A DNA stretch of 51,081 bases from Pseudarthrobacter sp. NamE5 (lineage in GTDB: Bacteria > Actinomycetota > Actinomycetes > Actinomycetales > Micrococcaceae). Shown piece after piece: positions 9,219 to 18,806 of this stretch. Under the pieces are notes generated by a model that saw only the letters and a list, made by a program, of their open reading frames with translations, did not search any database and was not told the DNA's origin. Both the position numbers and the translations under genes were made by a program. The stretch spans positions 1-51,081 of the forward strand of contig NZ_VAHO01000022.1 in NCBI RefSeq assembly GCF_005796225.1. Reading direction: 5' to 3'. Position 1 is the first letter of the stretch. The number at the start of each line of letters is the position of its first letter.

Positions 9219-9713
9219 TTAGTAGTCGATCCTGGTGTCGAGTGTGTTCCAGGTATTGAACGGCTCCAGCGGCGCGGGGGCCTGCGGGTCGTTCAACACC
9301 AGCTTTGAGACCGGCAAGAGGGAGTTCCGGTCCTTGTTGTCGAAGTATTCATAGAAGACGGCGTCATCGAACCCGACCGAGGCGGCGTCATGGCGGTCTG
9401 CTGCGAAGACCACCCGGTCCACGCGTGCCCAGAGTGCGGAGGCCAGGCACATGGGGCACGGCTCGCAGCTGGTGTAGAGGACGGCGCCGCTGAGGTCGAA
9501 CGTGCCGAGCTCGCGGCAGGCCGTGCGGATCGCGGTGACCTCGGCGTGGGCGGTGGGATCGTTGTCCGCGGTGACCCGGTTGACGCCGTCGAACGTCCGG
9601 CCGTCGGCCGTGACGATCATTGCTCCGAAAGGTCCCCCGCTGTTCAGGACGTTGGCCGTGGCCAACCTGATGGATCTGGCCAGGAATTCTTCGGCCGTGA
9701 CGGTGGTACTCAT
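9219..9713 (-). CDS. guaD: Guanine deaminase (cytidine-deaminase fold)
   Basis: A 164-residue zinc deaminase with HAE at residues 56-58 (zinc ligand and proton shuttle) and PCPMC at 85-89 (two cysteine ligands). The length and the C-terminal part (YEYFDNKDRNSLLP) resemble the short Bacillus GuaD type that converts guanine to xanthine and ammonia. Its place beside a purine permease and xanthine dehydrogenase supports guanine over tRNA adenosine or cytosine as substrate. First gene of the leftward transcript; its promoter must lie in the long divergent region 9714-10115. Confidence 0.87.
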   Translation of the reverse strand: MSTTVTAEEFLARSIRLATANVLNSGGPFGAMIVTADGRTFDGVNRVTADNDPTAHAEVTAIRTACRELGTFDLSGAVLYTSCEPCPMCLASALWARVDRVVFAADRHDAASVGFDDAVFYEYFDNKDRNSLLPVSKLVLNDPQAPAPLEPFNTWNTLDTRIDY

Positions 9714-9915
9714 GATGCGACTTCCTTATTGCCGGGAAGCCTGTTGCCGTTTGCAGGACCAGTAGAACCAGGTGCGACGGTTACCAGGCTTCAGCATGTG
9801 CTGTGAAGGTTAAGTTGCGCCTGGTAGATAGCTTCCCGGACTCCGGGTGCCCGCCTTTGGCAAGAACGAGATTAGCACCGGATTGTGGGCTGCGCCATAG
9901 TTTTCTGGAAGTTTT

Positions 9916-9932
9916 ATTTCGCCATGTGAAAT
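9916..9932. promoter_or_regulatory. Inverted repeat ATTTC-N7-GAAAT in the guaD / 8-oxoguanine deaminase divergent region
   Basis: A short dyad lies about 200 bases before guaD and 200 bases before the divergent deaminase gene, in a locally AT-richer segment. It could bind a shared purine-responsive regulator. No other support is visible. The rest of 9714-9985 shows no gene. Confidence 0.3.
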
Positions 9933-9985
9933 CTGCGTTTCGGGTTCTTCACTTGATCCTGCTGCTGCAGTCACAATGCAGCGTA

Positions 9986-10015
9986 TTGACGCAGGTCAAG
10001 GCTACTCCTTACCCT
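9986..10015 (+). promoter_or_regulatory. Predicted promoter of the 8-oxoguanine deaminase gene
   Basis: TTGACG (9986-9991) and TACCCT (10010-10015) are separated by 18 bases, a good match to the vegetative sigma pattern in high-GC Gram-positives. Transcription would begin near 10022, giving a leader of roughly 95 bases to the favoured start codon. Confidence 0.5.
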
Positions 10016-10115
10016 GATCGGACCCGCCCTGCCCGGCAGCGGCGGCCACCTGGATCAGCAGACAGGGCCTCACTGAGCTGGAATGACTACCACCGCGCTC
10101 AGACAAGGACAGCCC

Positions 10116-11489
10116 ATGCCCCTCCCCGCCACCCTTCCTTCCGCAACCCGCCTCTGGATCAGGAATCCGCAAGCCGCCTTCACTGCCAACAGCCTTGACG
10201 CTTCAGCGGGACTGGTGGTCAGCGGCGGGATGATTGTCGAGGTGCTCGCCGCCGGACAGCAGCCCGCCGAGCCGTGCGACGGGATTTTCGAGGCGGGCAG
10301 CCACGTTCTGCTGCCGGGCCTGATCAACACCCATCACCACTTCTACCAAACCCTCACCCGCGCCTGGGCGCCGGTGGCCAACGCACCCCTGTTCCCATGG
10401 CTGCAGAACCTGTATCCGGTCTGGGCAAGACTGACCCCGCGCGACCTTGAGCTCGCCACCACCGTGGCGCTGGCAGAGCTGCTGCTCTCCGGCTGCACCA
10501 CGGCGGCCGACCACCATTACCTCTTTCCGGCCGGCCTGGAGGATGCGATTGATATCCAAGTGCAGGCCGTGCGCCGGCTGGGGATGCGTGCCACTCTCAC
10601 CCGGGGTTCCATGACTTTGGGAACGGACGACGGCGGCCTGCCGCCCCAGTCCACTGTCCAGGCTCCTGACGTGGTGCTGGAGGACAGCGAACGCCTGGTT
10701 GGCCTTTACCACGAACGCGGCGCCGACGCAGTGATCCAGATTGCCCTGGCCCCATGCTCACCCTTCTCGGTGACGAAGGAGATCATGGCCGAAAGTGCAG
10801 CGCTGGCTGAGCGGTTGGATGTGCGGCTGCACACGCACCTCGCCGAGACCCTGGACGAGGAGGACTTCTGCCGGCAGGTGTTCGGGCTGCGGACCGTTGA
10901 CTACCTGGACAGCGTGGGCTGGCTGACGGACCGCACCTGGCTGGGCCACGGCATCCACTTCAGTGACGCGGAGGTCGCGAGGCTGGGAGCCGCGGGAACC
11001 GCCGTCGCGCACTGCCCTACCTCGAACATGCGCCTGGCGTCGGGGACCGCGCGGGTCCTGGAGCTGGAGGACGCAGGGGTTCCCGTGGGGCTGGGAGTGG
11101 ATGGCTCGGCGTCGAACGATGCCTCCAACATGGTCCTGGAAGCGCGGCAGGCACTCTATCTCCAGCGGCTGAAGTACGGCGCGGACGTTCCCGTGGAGCG
11201 GGCGCTGGGCTGGGCAACGCGCGGTTCGGCCGCAGTGCTGGGCCGTTCCGGATTGGGGCAGCTCGCGCCCGGAATGCAGGCGGACCTGGCACTCTTCCGG
11301 CTGGATGACCTGCGGTTCTCCGGGAGCCACGACCCCATTGCCGCACTGCTGCTGTGCGCTGCCGACCGCGCCGACCGGGTGATGGTGGGCGGGAAGTGGC
11401 GCGTGGTGGACGGGCAGATACCAGGGCTCGATATCGCCAGCCTGGCCGCCGAACACTCGGCGGCGGCCCGGCGGCTGGTGAACGGCTAG
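10116..11489 (+). CDS. 8-oxoguanine deaminase / related amidohydrolase
   Basis: A metal-dependent amidohydrolase of about 457 residues with the TIM-barrel metal motif INTHHHFYQT, later HTHLAE, GHGIHFS and GVDGSASND, the order and spacing of the AtzB/8-oxoguanine deaminase group. It would hydrolyse 8-oxoguanine (or guanine-like aminopurines) to the oxo compound and ammonia; 8-oxoguanine yields urate, matching the urate oxidase downstream. ATG 10116 is chosen because AAGGA (10105-10109) precedes it by six bases; an in-frame ATG at 10083 has a weaker site. Substrate is inferred from family and context. Confidence 0.85.
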   Translation: MPLPATLPSATRLWIRNPQAAFTANSLDASAGLVVSGGMIVEVLAAGQQPAEPCDGIFEAGSHVLLPGLINTHHHFYQTLTRAWAPVANAPLFPWLQNLYPVWARLTPRDLELATTVALAELLLSGCTTAADHHYLFPAGLEDAIDIQVQAVRRLGMRATLTRGSMTLGTDDGGLPPQSTVQAPDVVLEDSERLVGLYHERGADAVIQIALAPCSPFSVTKEIMAESAALAERLDVRLHTHLAETLDEEDFCRQVFGLRTVDYLDSVGWLTDRTWLGHGIHFSDAEVARLGAAGTAVAHCPTSNMRLASGTARVLELEDAGVPVGLGVDGSASNDASNMVLEARQALYLQRLKYGADVPVERALGWATRGSAAVLGRSGLGQLAPGMQADLALFRLDDLRFSGSHDPIAALLLCAADRADRVMVGGKWRVVDGQIPGLDIASLAAEHSAAARRLVNG

Positions 11490-11671
11490 CTGCGCCGGCT
11501 GAAGCCGGGCAGCGCGTGGACCCAGCGCGAGAAGCGGCCGGGGACGTGATCACGGTCCGCGGGGAGGTAAAAGTCCGGATCAGTCCCGCCCCCGAGGGGG
11601 AGGTAGAACTCGGGGACTGACGGTGCCGCCGTTGGTGCCGGTGCTACCTGAGTGCTGTCCTGCTGGTACAT
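11486..11671 (-). CDS. Small unknown protein with repeated FYLP motif
   Basis: A 61-residue frame opposite to and overlapping the deaminase stop by four bases. A strong ribosome site, GAAGGAGG, sits six bases before its ATG, which is why it is kept despite its size. The sequence has PEFYLPLGGG and DPDFYLPAD, a near-repeat of about 12 residues, and ends in a basic segment (FSRWVHALPGFSRRS). There is no signal peptide, transmembrane segment or recognisable domain. Function unknown. Confidence 0.6.
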   Translation of the reverse strand: MYQQDSTQVAPAPTAAPSVPEFYLPLGGGTDPDFYLPADRDHVPGRFSRWVHALPGFSRRS

Positions 11672-11810
11672 CTGATCCTCCTTCGAAGGTTATTTCCGTA
11701 AAGTGAAAAATAAGTTCTGCTATACGAAAGAGCATAAGGGGCGAGCGGCTGGCGCGTCAATGACTTCTTAGGCTTCCGGTCACAATGCGAATTTTCAGTT
11801 TGTGATGTAC

Positions 11811-11924
11811 ACCACCGGTTTCCGGAGGTACGCTGGATGTCAATTCGTGGCGCATGTCACGTAACCTGGGAGCAGCAGGCAGGGTCGTTAATGAGCTGGC
11901 ATCAATGGATGCCGGCTCTTTTTT
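11811..11924 (+). ncRNA. Possible structured leader or small RNA upstream of urate oxidase
   Basis: The gene-free stretch 11672-12016 holds a hairpin at 11811-11829 (ACCaCCGG / CCGGaGGT around TTT), possible pairing of GGTACG near 11827 with CGTAACC near 11861, and an intrinsic terminator at 11893-11924. A transcript must therefore end about 90 bases before the urate oxidase start. It may be an attenuated leader, an independent small RNA, or the long 3' end of the deaminase message. The start is not defined; TATACG at 11719 is one possible -10 element. It matches no riboswitch class I can recognise. Confidence 0.3.
11893..11924 (+). terminator. Intrinsic terminator before urate oxidase
   Basis: Arms GAGCTGGCATC (11893-11903) and GATGCCGGCTC (11908-11918) pair over 11 bases with one G-U, the loop is AATG, and six T follow immediately (11919-11924). 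It is one of the clearest rho-independent terminators in the window. Confidence 0.8.
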
Positions 11925-11942
11925 GTTGGGTCGGCACCACCG

Positions 11943-11964
11943 GAAACGCGCTTGAAACGCGCGC
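11943..11964. repeat. Tandem GAAACGCGC repeat
   Basis: GAAACGCGC occurs at 11943 and again at 11954 in two adjacent 11-base units between the terminator and the urate oxidase operator. It could be a direct-repeat binding site or chance. Confidence 0.4.
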
Positions 11965-11977
11965 TTAATTTCAGTGA

Positions 11978-11992
11978 TGGAACGTAGTTCCA
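11978..11992. promoter_or_regulatory. Palindrome TGGAAC-GTA-GTTCCA upstream of urate oxidase
   Basis: A perfect 6-3-6 dyad lies 24 bases before the urate oxidase ATG, in the position of a repressor site. IclR-family and other purine/allantoin regulators often bind TGGAA-type dyads, and an IclR-family gene lies 2.8 kb downstream; the link is inference. Confidence 0.5.
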
Positions 11993-12016
11993 CTTACCGG
12001 AAGTTGGGAACAGACC

Positions 12017-12925
12017 ATGAGCAGCAAGATCATCCTCGGCGAAAACCAGTACGGCAAGGCGGAAGTCCGGGTCGTCAAGATCACCCGCGACACCAGCCGT
12101 CACGAGATCGAGGACCTGAACGTCACCTCGCAGCTGCGGGGCGACTTCACCGCGGCCCACCTGGCGGGCGACAACGCCCACGTGGTGGCTACGGACACCC
12201 AGAAGAACACCATCTACGCCTTTGCCCGCGACGGCGTCGGCTCACCCGAGGCGTTCCTGCTGCGCCTTGGCGAGCACTTCACCTCCAGCTTCGACTGGGT
12301 CACCGGCGGCCGCTGGGAAGCCGACTCGTACGCCTGGAACCGCATCCAGGCGCACGGCAGCGAACACGACCACTCGTTCGTCCGCAACGGCCAGGAAGTC
12401 CGCACCGCGGTCCTGGTCCGCGACGGCGCAACCACCCACCTGATTTCCGGGCTCAAGGACCTCACGGTCCTCAAGTCCACCCAGTCCGGCTTTGTCGGCT
12501 ACCCGCGGGACCGCTACACCACCTTGCCCGAAACCACGGACCGGATCCTGGCCACGGACGTCTCCGCCCGCTGGCGCTTCAAGACCGGAACCGACTTCAG
12601 CACCCTTGACTTCAATAAAAGCTACGACGACGTCAAGGCGCTCCTGCTCGAAGGCTTCACCGAGAAGTACTCCCACGCCCTGCAGCAGACCCTGTTCGAC
12701 ATGGGCGCCAAGGTCCTCGAAGCCCACAGCGAGATCGACGAAATCAAGTTCTCCATGCCCAACAAGCACCACTTCCTGGTCGACCTCACACCGTTCGGCC
12801 TCGACAACCCCAACGAGGTCTTCTACGCCGCTGACCGCCCCTACGGCCTGATCGAGGCCACCGTCCAGCGCGACGACGCCGCACCGGCACCCCTTGCCTG
12901 GTCCGGCATCGCCGGCTTCTGCTAA
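12017..12925 (+). CDS. pucL: Urate oxidase (uricase)
   Basis: A 302-residue cofactor-free oxidase converting urate and oxygen to 5-hydroxyisourate and hydrogen peroxide. The active-site region VVATDTQKNTIYAFA (near residues 56-70) and the second-half motif FSMPNKHHFLVDL are as in characterised uricases, and length is normal. No signal peptide, so cytosolic. It is preceded by an intrinsic terminator and a 6-3-6 dyad, and followed by a likely urate permease after a palindromic spacer. The two enzymes that process hydroxyisourate further are not beside it. Confidence 0.95.
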   Translation: MSSKIILGENQYGKAEVRVVKITRDTSRHEIEDLNVTSQLRGDFTAAHLAGDNAHVVATDTQKNTIYAFARDGVGSPEAFLLRLGEHFTSSFDWVTGGRWEADSYAWNRIQAHGSEHDHSFVRNGQEVRTAVLVRDGATTHLISGLKDLTVLKSTQSGFVGYPRDRYTTLPETTDRILATDVSARWRFKTGTDFSTLDFNKSYDDVKALLLEGFTEKYSHALQQTLFDMGAKVLEAHSEIDEIKFSMPNKHHFLVDLTPFGLDNPNEVFYAADRPYGLIEATVQRDDAAPAPLAWSGIAGFC

Positions 12926-12934
12926 CCGCCCTTA

Positions 12935-12986
12935 CCGGTGGTTGATCCTGCCGGTCTCCGCAGGATTCGACAGGATCAACCACCGG
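12935..12986. repeat. 16-bp perfect inverted repeat, dispersed-repeat-like
   Basis: Arms 12935-12950 (CCGGTGGTTGATCCTG) and 12971-12986 are exact complements around a 20-base spacer that contains degenerate copies of the arm ends. It lies 9 bases after the urate oxidase stop and could end its transcript, although no T-run follows. From memory, palindromes built on GGTGGTTGA and TCAACCACC recur between genes in Arthrobacter genomes, which would make this a REP/MITE-like element; that needs a genome search. Confidence 0.6.
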
Positions 12987-13096
12987 CGGCCCGGCAGATG
13001 ACCCGGCCGGGATACACACCCCACATCTTTTCCCACACCTGTTAGCCAGACACGTTAGCCAGACGAAGACGTCTGCCACGAACCAGAAAGTCTGTC

Positions 13097-14608
13097 ATGA
13101 ACACCAAGAACCCTTTCAAAGCAAGTGCCAAGCAGCGCGGCAAACGGCCTGCTTCCACCCGCCCAGAAGACGAGCGGCTCTCCATCGGAAGCAGCTTCGC
13201 CTACGGCTTCCAGCACGTTCTCACGATGTACGGTGGCATCATTGCCGTGCCCCTGATCGTCGGCCAGGCGGCCGGTTTGTCATCGGCCGATATCGGCATA
13301 CTGATCGCAGCAGCTCTCTTCATGGGCGGCCTGGCAACCCTGCTGCAAACCATCGGCATACCGTTTTTTGGCTCTCAACTGCCCCTGGTGCAGGGGGTCT
13401 CCTTCGCCAGCGTGGCCACGATGGTTGCCATCGTCAGCAACGGCGGCGGACTTCCGACCGTCTTCGGCGCAGTCATGGCCTCCGCAGCCGTGGGCCTTCT
13501 GATTGCACCAGTCTTTTCCAAGATTGTCAGGTTTTTCCCACCCGTTGTCACCGGTACGGTCATCACCACGATCGGCCTGACACTGATGCCGGTGGCGGCA
13601 AACTGGGCCATGGGCGGCAACCGGACTGCCGAAAATTACGGCAGCACGGCCAACATCGGCCTTGCCGCGGTCACGCTGGTCCTGGTGCTGGTCCTGAGCA
13701 AGGTCGGCAGTGCGACCCTTTCCCGCCTTTCCATCCTCCTGGCCATGGTGGGCGGCACGATCGTCGCCGTCATTACCGGCATGGCTGATTTCTCCAAGGT
13801 TGGCAACGGCCCGATCGTTGCCTTCCCCACACCGTTCCACCTGGGGGCACCCACCTTCGAGATCGCCGCCATCATCTCCATGCTGATCGTAGTGCTGGTG
13901 ATCCTTACGGAGACCATGGCGGACATCCTGGCCGTCGGTGAAATCGTGGGAACCCGGACGGATTCCAAGCGGATTGCGGCCGGCCTTCGCGCCGACATGG
14001 GTTCCAGCCTGATCGCCCCGATTTTCGGATCCTTCACCCAGAGCGCGTTCGCTCAAAACGTGGGGCTGGTGGCCGTCACCAGGATCAAGAGCCGTTATGT
14101 GGTGGCTGCCGGTGGCGTCATCCTGGTCCTGCTCGGACTCCTGCCGGTCATGGGCCGCGTAGTGGCTGCCGTTCCCACCGCCGTGCTGGGCGGTGCCGGT
14201 ATCGTCCTGTTCGGCACCGTTGCCGCCAGCGGCATCCGGACACTGGCAAAGGTTGAGTACAGGAACAACATGAACCTGATCATTGTGGCTGCATCCATCG
14301 GCTTCGGGATGATCCCCATCGCTGCGCCTGCCTTCTATGACAAGTTCCCCACCTGGTTCGGCACCATCTTCCACTCGGGCATCAGCTCGGCCGCCGTCAT
14401 GGCCATCCTGCTGAACCTTCTCTTCAACCACCTCAAGGCCGGCAACTCCGAGAACCAGTCGGTGTTTGTGGCAGGGACCGGACGGGCCGTCCGGGAAGAG
14501 GACCTCAAGTGCCTCGCCGAAGGCGACCGTTACGAGAACGGCAAGCTCATCGACTGCGACGGCAAGGAAGTCCCCATCCAGTCATCCGAGAAGGCTTCGG
14601 AGCACTAG
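13097..14608 (+). CDS. NCS2 family urate/xanthine permease
   Basis: A 503-residue membrane protein of the nucleobase-ascorbate (UapA/PbuX/UacT) branch of NCS2, distinct from the AzgA-like permease at 7662. It shows YGFQHVLTMYGG in the first segment, the TETMADILAVGEIVG helix and the family signature QNVGLVAVTRIKSRYV, whose glutamine contributes to substrate choice. A soluble tail of about 50 residues follows the last hydrophobic segment. Position directly after urate oxidase suggests urate or xanthine as substrate (inference). Confidence 0.9.
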   Translation: MNTKNPFKASAKQRGKRPASTRPEDERLSIGSSFAYGFQHVLTMYGGIIAVPLIVGQAAGLSSADIGILIAAALFMGGLATLLQTIGIPFFGSQLPLVQGVSFASVATMVAIVSNGGGLPTVFGAVMASAAVGLLIAPVFSKIVRFFPPVVTGTVITTIGLTLMPVAANWAMGGNRTAENYGSTANIGLAAVTLVLVLVLSKVGSATLSRLSILLAMVGGTIVAVITGMADFSKVGNGPIVAFPTPFHLGAPTFEIAAIISMLIVVLVILTETMADILAVGEIVGTRTDSKRIAAGLRADMGSSLIAPIFGSFTQSAFAQNVGLVAVTRIKSRYVVAAGGVILVLLGLLPVMGRVVAAVPTAVLGGAGIVLFGTVAASGIRTLAKVEYRNNMNLIIVAASIGFGMIPIAAPAFYDKFPTWFGTIFHSGISSAAVMAILLNLLFNHLKAGNSENQSVFVAGTGRAVREEDLKCLAEGDRYENGKLIDCDGKEVPIQSSEKASEH

Positions 14609-14622
14609 CGGCCCAACCGAGA

Positions 14623-14657
14623 ACGGCGGCCCGCTTCCAAAGGGAGCGGGCCGCCGT
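14623..14657 (+). terminator. Strong hairpin after urate permease
   Basis: Arms of 16 bases (14623-14638 and 14642-14657), with one G-T wobble, close on an AAA loop 14 bases after the permease stop. No T-run follows directly, but the GC-rich stem is long. It separates the permease from the convergent IclR-type gene. Confidence 0.7.
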
Positions 14658-14744
14658 CGTCCGTGGTTTCCGGGAGTTTTTGTCCAGACATGCAGGGCAA
14701 AAGGCACTATAAGTCGGCATACGTGGAAAAACTCCGAGGGTGGG

Positions 14745-15500
14745 TCAGCTGCGGTTAAGCTCGTCGGAGATGGCCTCGGCTGCTTCGCGCAGGACGGGCA
14801 CCGCCTTGTCAGCGAAGTGCTCGTCAACGCGGGACACCGGCCCGGAAACGGAAATCGCGGCGGGCGTGGGAGCATTGGGCACCGCCATGGCAAAGCAACG
14901 CACACCGAGCTCCTGCTCCTCCTCGTCAATGGAGTAGCCCCGTTCCCGGATGAGCTTGAGGTCCGCCAGGAGGTCATCGACGTCGCCGATGCTCCTGGGG
15001 GTGGGGGTTGGCATCCCGGTGCGTGCAACGATGCCGCGAACGGTGTCATCGTCCAACTGGGCCAGGATGGCCTTGCCCACGCCGGTGTCATGCATGTGGG
15101 CACGCCGGCCCACCTCGGTGAACATGCGCATGGAGTGCAGCGACGGCACCTGGGCCACGTAGATCACCATGTCCGAGTCCAGCACGGCCATGTTGGAGGT
15201 TTCGCCCAGCCGGTCCACCAGCGTCTTCAGCTGCGGACGCGCCACTGCACCGAGCTGTTTGTTGGCGCCTTCGCCCAGCCGGATCAGCCGCGGGCCCAGG
15301 GCATACCGCCGGTTCGGCAGCTGCCGGATGTAACCAAGCGACACCAGGGTTCGCAGCAGGCGGTGGATGGTGGGCAGGGGCAAATCGGTGGACGAGGAAA
15401 GCTCGCTGAGCGTGACGTCGCCACCGGCGTCCGTGATGAGCTCCAGCAGTTCGAAGACCCGCTCCACCGACTGCACGCCGCCCGGCGCTTTTTCTGCCAT
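14745..15500 (-). CDS. IclR-family transcriptional regulator
   Basis: A 251-residue regulator with an N-terminal winged helix (VQSVERVFELLELI, then LPLPTIHRLLRTLVSLGYI) and a C-terminal IclR effector domain with GRRAHMHDTGVGKAILA and RGYSIDEEEQELGVRCFA. Start at ATG 15500 is favoured by AGGAGA seven bases upstream; the frame extends to 15545 without a good site. It is divergent from the malic enzyme, malate synthase, ureidoglycine operon, so it probably controls that operon in response to glyoxylate or an allantoin breakdown product, as AllR and IclR do in enterics (inference). Confidence 0.88.
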   Translation of the reverse strand: MAEKAPGGVQSVERVFELLELITDAGGDVTLSELSSSTDLPLPTIHRLLRTLVSLGYIRQLPNRRYALGPRLIRLGEGANKQLGAVARPQLKTLVDRLGETSNMAVLDSDMVIYVAQVPSLHSMRMFTEVGRRAHMHDTGVGKAILAQLDDDTVRGIVARTGMPTPTPRSIGDVDDLLADLKLIRERGYSIDEEEQELGVRCFAMAVPNAPTPAAISVSGPVSRVDEHFADKAVPVLREAAEAISDELNRS

Positions 15501-15629
15501 TCCGTTGTCTCCTACAGCTCGGAATCCGACAACTCTTATCCGCATCGTGAAAAGAATTGCTTAGAACACCCAACATACAGCACAGCCCAAGGGACCGCGA
15601 TGCATTGGGGGCAGTCTTATTTGGAGGGG

Positions 15630-15658
15630 TTGTATTTCCATCTTGCAGATAATAATAT
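15630..15658 (+). promoter_or_regulatory. Predicted promoter of the malic enzyme-malate synthase operon
   Basis: TTGTAT (15630-15635) and TAATAT (15653-15658) are separated by exactly 17 bases in an unusually AT-rich patch. The leader to the malic enzyme ATG is about 58 bases. Confidence 0.6.
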
Positions 15659-15666
15659 CCATAATA

Positions 15667-15679
15667 CGAAAAACTTTCG
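15667..15679. promoter_or_regulatory. CGAAA-AAC-TTTCG dyad at the expected transcription start
   Basis: A perfect 5-3-5 palindrome begins eight bases after the -10 element, where a repressor such as the divergent IclR-family protein could block transcription. Arms are short, so the support is modest. Confidence 0.35.
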
Positions 15680-15722
15680 ATTGAGCAGACGCCCGGCCCC
15701 GGGCCCAACAGGAGGATATTCA

Positions 15723-17168
<1,446 letters not shown>

Positions 17169-17204
17169 TTCACGCCTGACTTCAGCCCAAGGAAAGGACC
17201 AGAA

Positions 17205-18803
17205 ATGGCCATCACTGTCACAGACCCCCGGCCAATTGACCGCGCGGAGGAGATTCTCTCACCCAAGGCACTGGCCTTCGTGGAGGAACTGCACAACCGC
17301 TTCGCCGGCACCCGTAACGAACTCCTGCAGGCCCGCGCCGCCAAGCGGCAGCGCGTGGCGGAAACCGGCAAGCTGGATTTCCTGCCGGAGACGAAGGACG
17401 TGCGCGACGGCGACTGGAAGGTTGCGCCCGCACCTGCGGCTTTGCAGGACCGCAGGGTAGAGATGACCGGGCCGGCTTCACCGGCAAAGATGGCCATCAA
17501 TGCATTGAACTCCGGCGCCAAGGTGTGGCTCGCGGACCTTGAGGATGCCAGCACCCCCACGTGGGGCAACGTCATTGACGCGATCCTCAACCTCCGCGAC
17601 GCCGCCCAGGGCACCCTCAGCTACACCTCGGACGAGGGCAAGGAGTACCGGCTCCGCACGGACGCACCGCTCGCCGTGGTGGTGGCCCGGCCCCGCGGTT
17701 GGCACATGCAGGAAAAGCACCTGCTGGTCAACGGCGAACCCGCGGTTGGTGCGCTGGTGGACTTCGGGCTGCACTTCTTCCACATCGCGAAGCAGCTGGT
17801 GCTTAATGGGCAGGGACCGTACTACTACCTGCCCAAGATGGAGAGCCACCTCGAAGCACGGCTCTGGAATGACGTGTTTGTCTTCGCGCAGGACTACCTG
17901 GGACTGGGCCAGGGCACCATCCGGGCCACGGTGCTGATCGAGACCATTCCGGCCGCGTTCGAGATGGACGAGATCCTGTACGAGCTGCGTGACCACGCCT
18001 CCGGCCTGAACGCCGGCCGGTGGGACTACCTGTTCAGCATCATCAAGTACTTCCGCGACGCCGGCGAGGAGTTTGTCCTGCCGGACCGCGCTTCCGTCGC
18101 CATGACCGCGCCGTTCATGCGCGCCTACACCGAATTGCTGGTGAAGACCTGCCACAAGCGCGGCGCCTTCGCGATGGGCGGCATGGCAGCCGTCATTCCC
18201 AACCGGCGCCATCCCGAGGTCACGGAGGCGGCCTTCGCCAAGGTGCGGGCGGACAAGACCCGCGAGGCGAACGACGGCTTCGACGGTTCCTGGGTGGCGC
18301 ACCCGGACCTGGTGTCCACCTGCCGCGAGGTGTTTGACTCGGTGCTGGGAGACAAGCCGAACCAGGTGGACAGGCAGCGCCCGGAGGTCCACGTGACCGC
18401 CGAGCAGCTGCTGGACGTCTCCTCGGCAGATGGACAGGTGACGGAAGCCGGCCTGCGGTTGAACCTGTATGTTGCCGTGGCCTACACCGCGGTCTGGCTG
18501 TCCGGAAACGGCGCCGTGGCCATCCACAACCTGATGGAGGATGCTGCCACCGCGGAGATCTCCCGCTCCCAGGTGTGGCAGCAGATCCGCAACAAGTCCG
18601 TCCTCGCGGACACCGGCAACACCGTCACCCGCGAACTCGTGGAACGGATCCTGGGCGAGGAGACAGAGCGGCTCCGCACTGAGTTCGGTGACGAAGCCTT
18701 CCGCCGCTACTACCAGCCCGCCAGTGAACTGATCGCAGACATATGCCTGGCCGAGGATTACACCGACTTCCTCACCACCCCGGCCTACGAACTGGTGGGC
18801 TGA
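17205..18803 (+). CDS. aceB: Malate synthase A
   Basis: A 532-residue enzyme condensing glyoxylate and acetyl-CoA to malate. It carries the family motifs LADLEDASTP, RPRGWHMQEKH and GAFAMGGMAAVIPNRR, and has the length of the A isoform. A purine-rich AAGGAAAGGACC site precedes its ATG. Isocitrate lyase is not beside it, and ureidoglycine aminohydrolase is in the same operon, so its glyoxylate here more likely comes from purine-derived ureidoglycolate than from the glyoxylate shunt (inference). Confidence 0.95.
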   Translation: MAITVTDPRPIDRAEEILSPKALAFVEELHNRFAGTRNELLQARAAKRQRVAETGKLDFLPETKDVRDGDWKVAPAPAALQDRRVEMTGPASPAKMAINALNSGAKVWLADLEDASTPTWGNVIDAILNLRDAAQGTLSYTSDEGKEYRLRTDAPLAVVVARPRGWHMQEKHLLVNGEPAVGALVDFGLHFFHIAKQLVLNGQGPYYYLPKMESHLEARLWNDVFVFAQDYLGLGQGTIRATVLIETIPAAFEMDEILYELRDHASGLNAGRWDYLFSIIKYFRDAGEEFVLPDRASVAMTAPFMRAYTELLVKTCHKRGAFAMGGMAAVIPNRRHPEVTEAAFAKVRADKTREANDGFDGSWVAHPDLVSTCREVFDSVLGDKPNQVDRQRPEVHVTAEQLLDVSSADGQVTEAGLRLNLYVAVAYTAVWLSGNGAVAIHNLMEDAATAEISRSQVWQQIRNKSVLADTGNTVTRELVERILGEETERLRTEFGDEAFRRYYQPASELIADICLAEDYTDFLTTPAYELVG

Positions 18804-18806
18804 GGC

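Noticed and set aside
9916..11713. Idea that ATTTC-N7-GAAAT at 9916 and TTATTT-N12-AAATAA at 11690 are the same regulator site
   Set aside because: Spacing and symmetry differ, and only the short TTTC and GAAA ends agree, so a common site cannot be supported.
13280..14431. A 383-codon leftward frame opposite the urate permease
   Set aside because: It is rich in His, Asp and Gly, the typical complement of a hydrophobic membrane protein gene, and has no domain.
14466..15722. The upstream 419 codons of the frame containing malic enzyme
   Set aside because: They overlap the end of the permease gene and the IclR-type gene, and the real start at 15723 has its own ribosome site and promoter.
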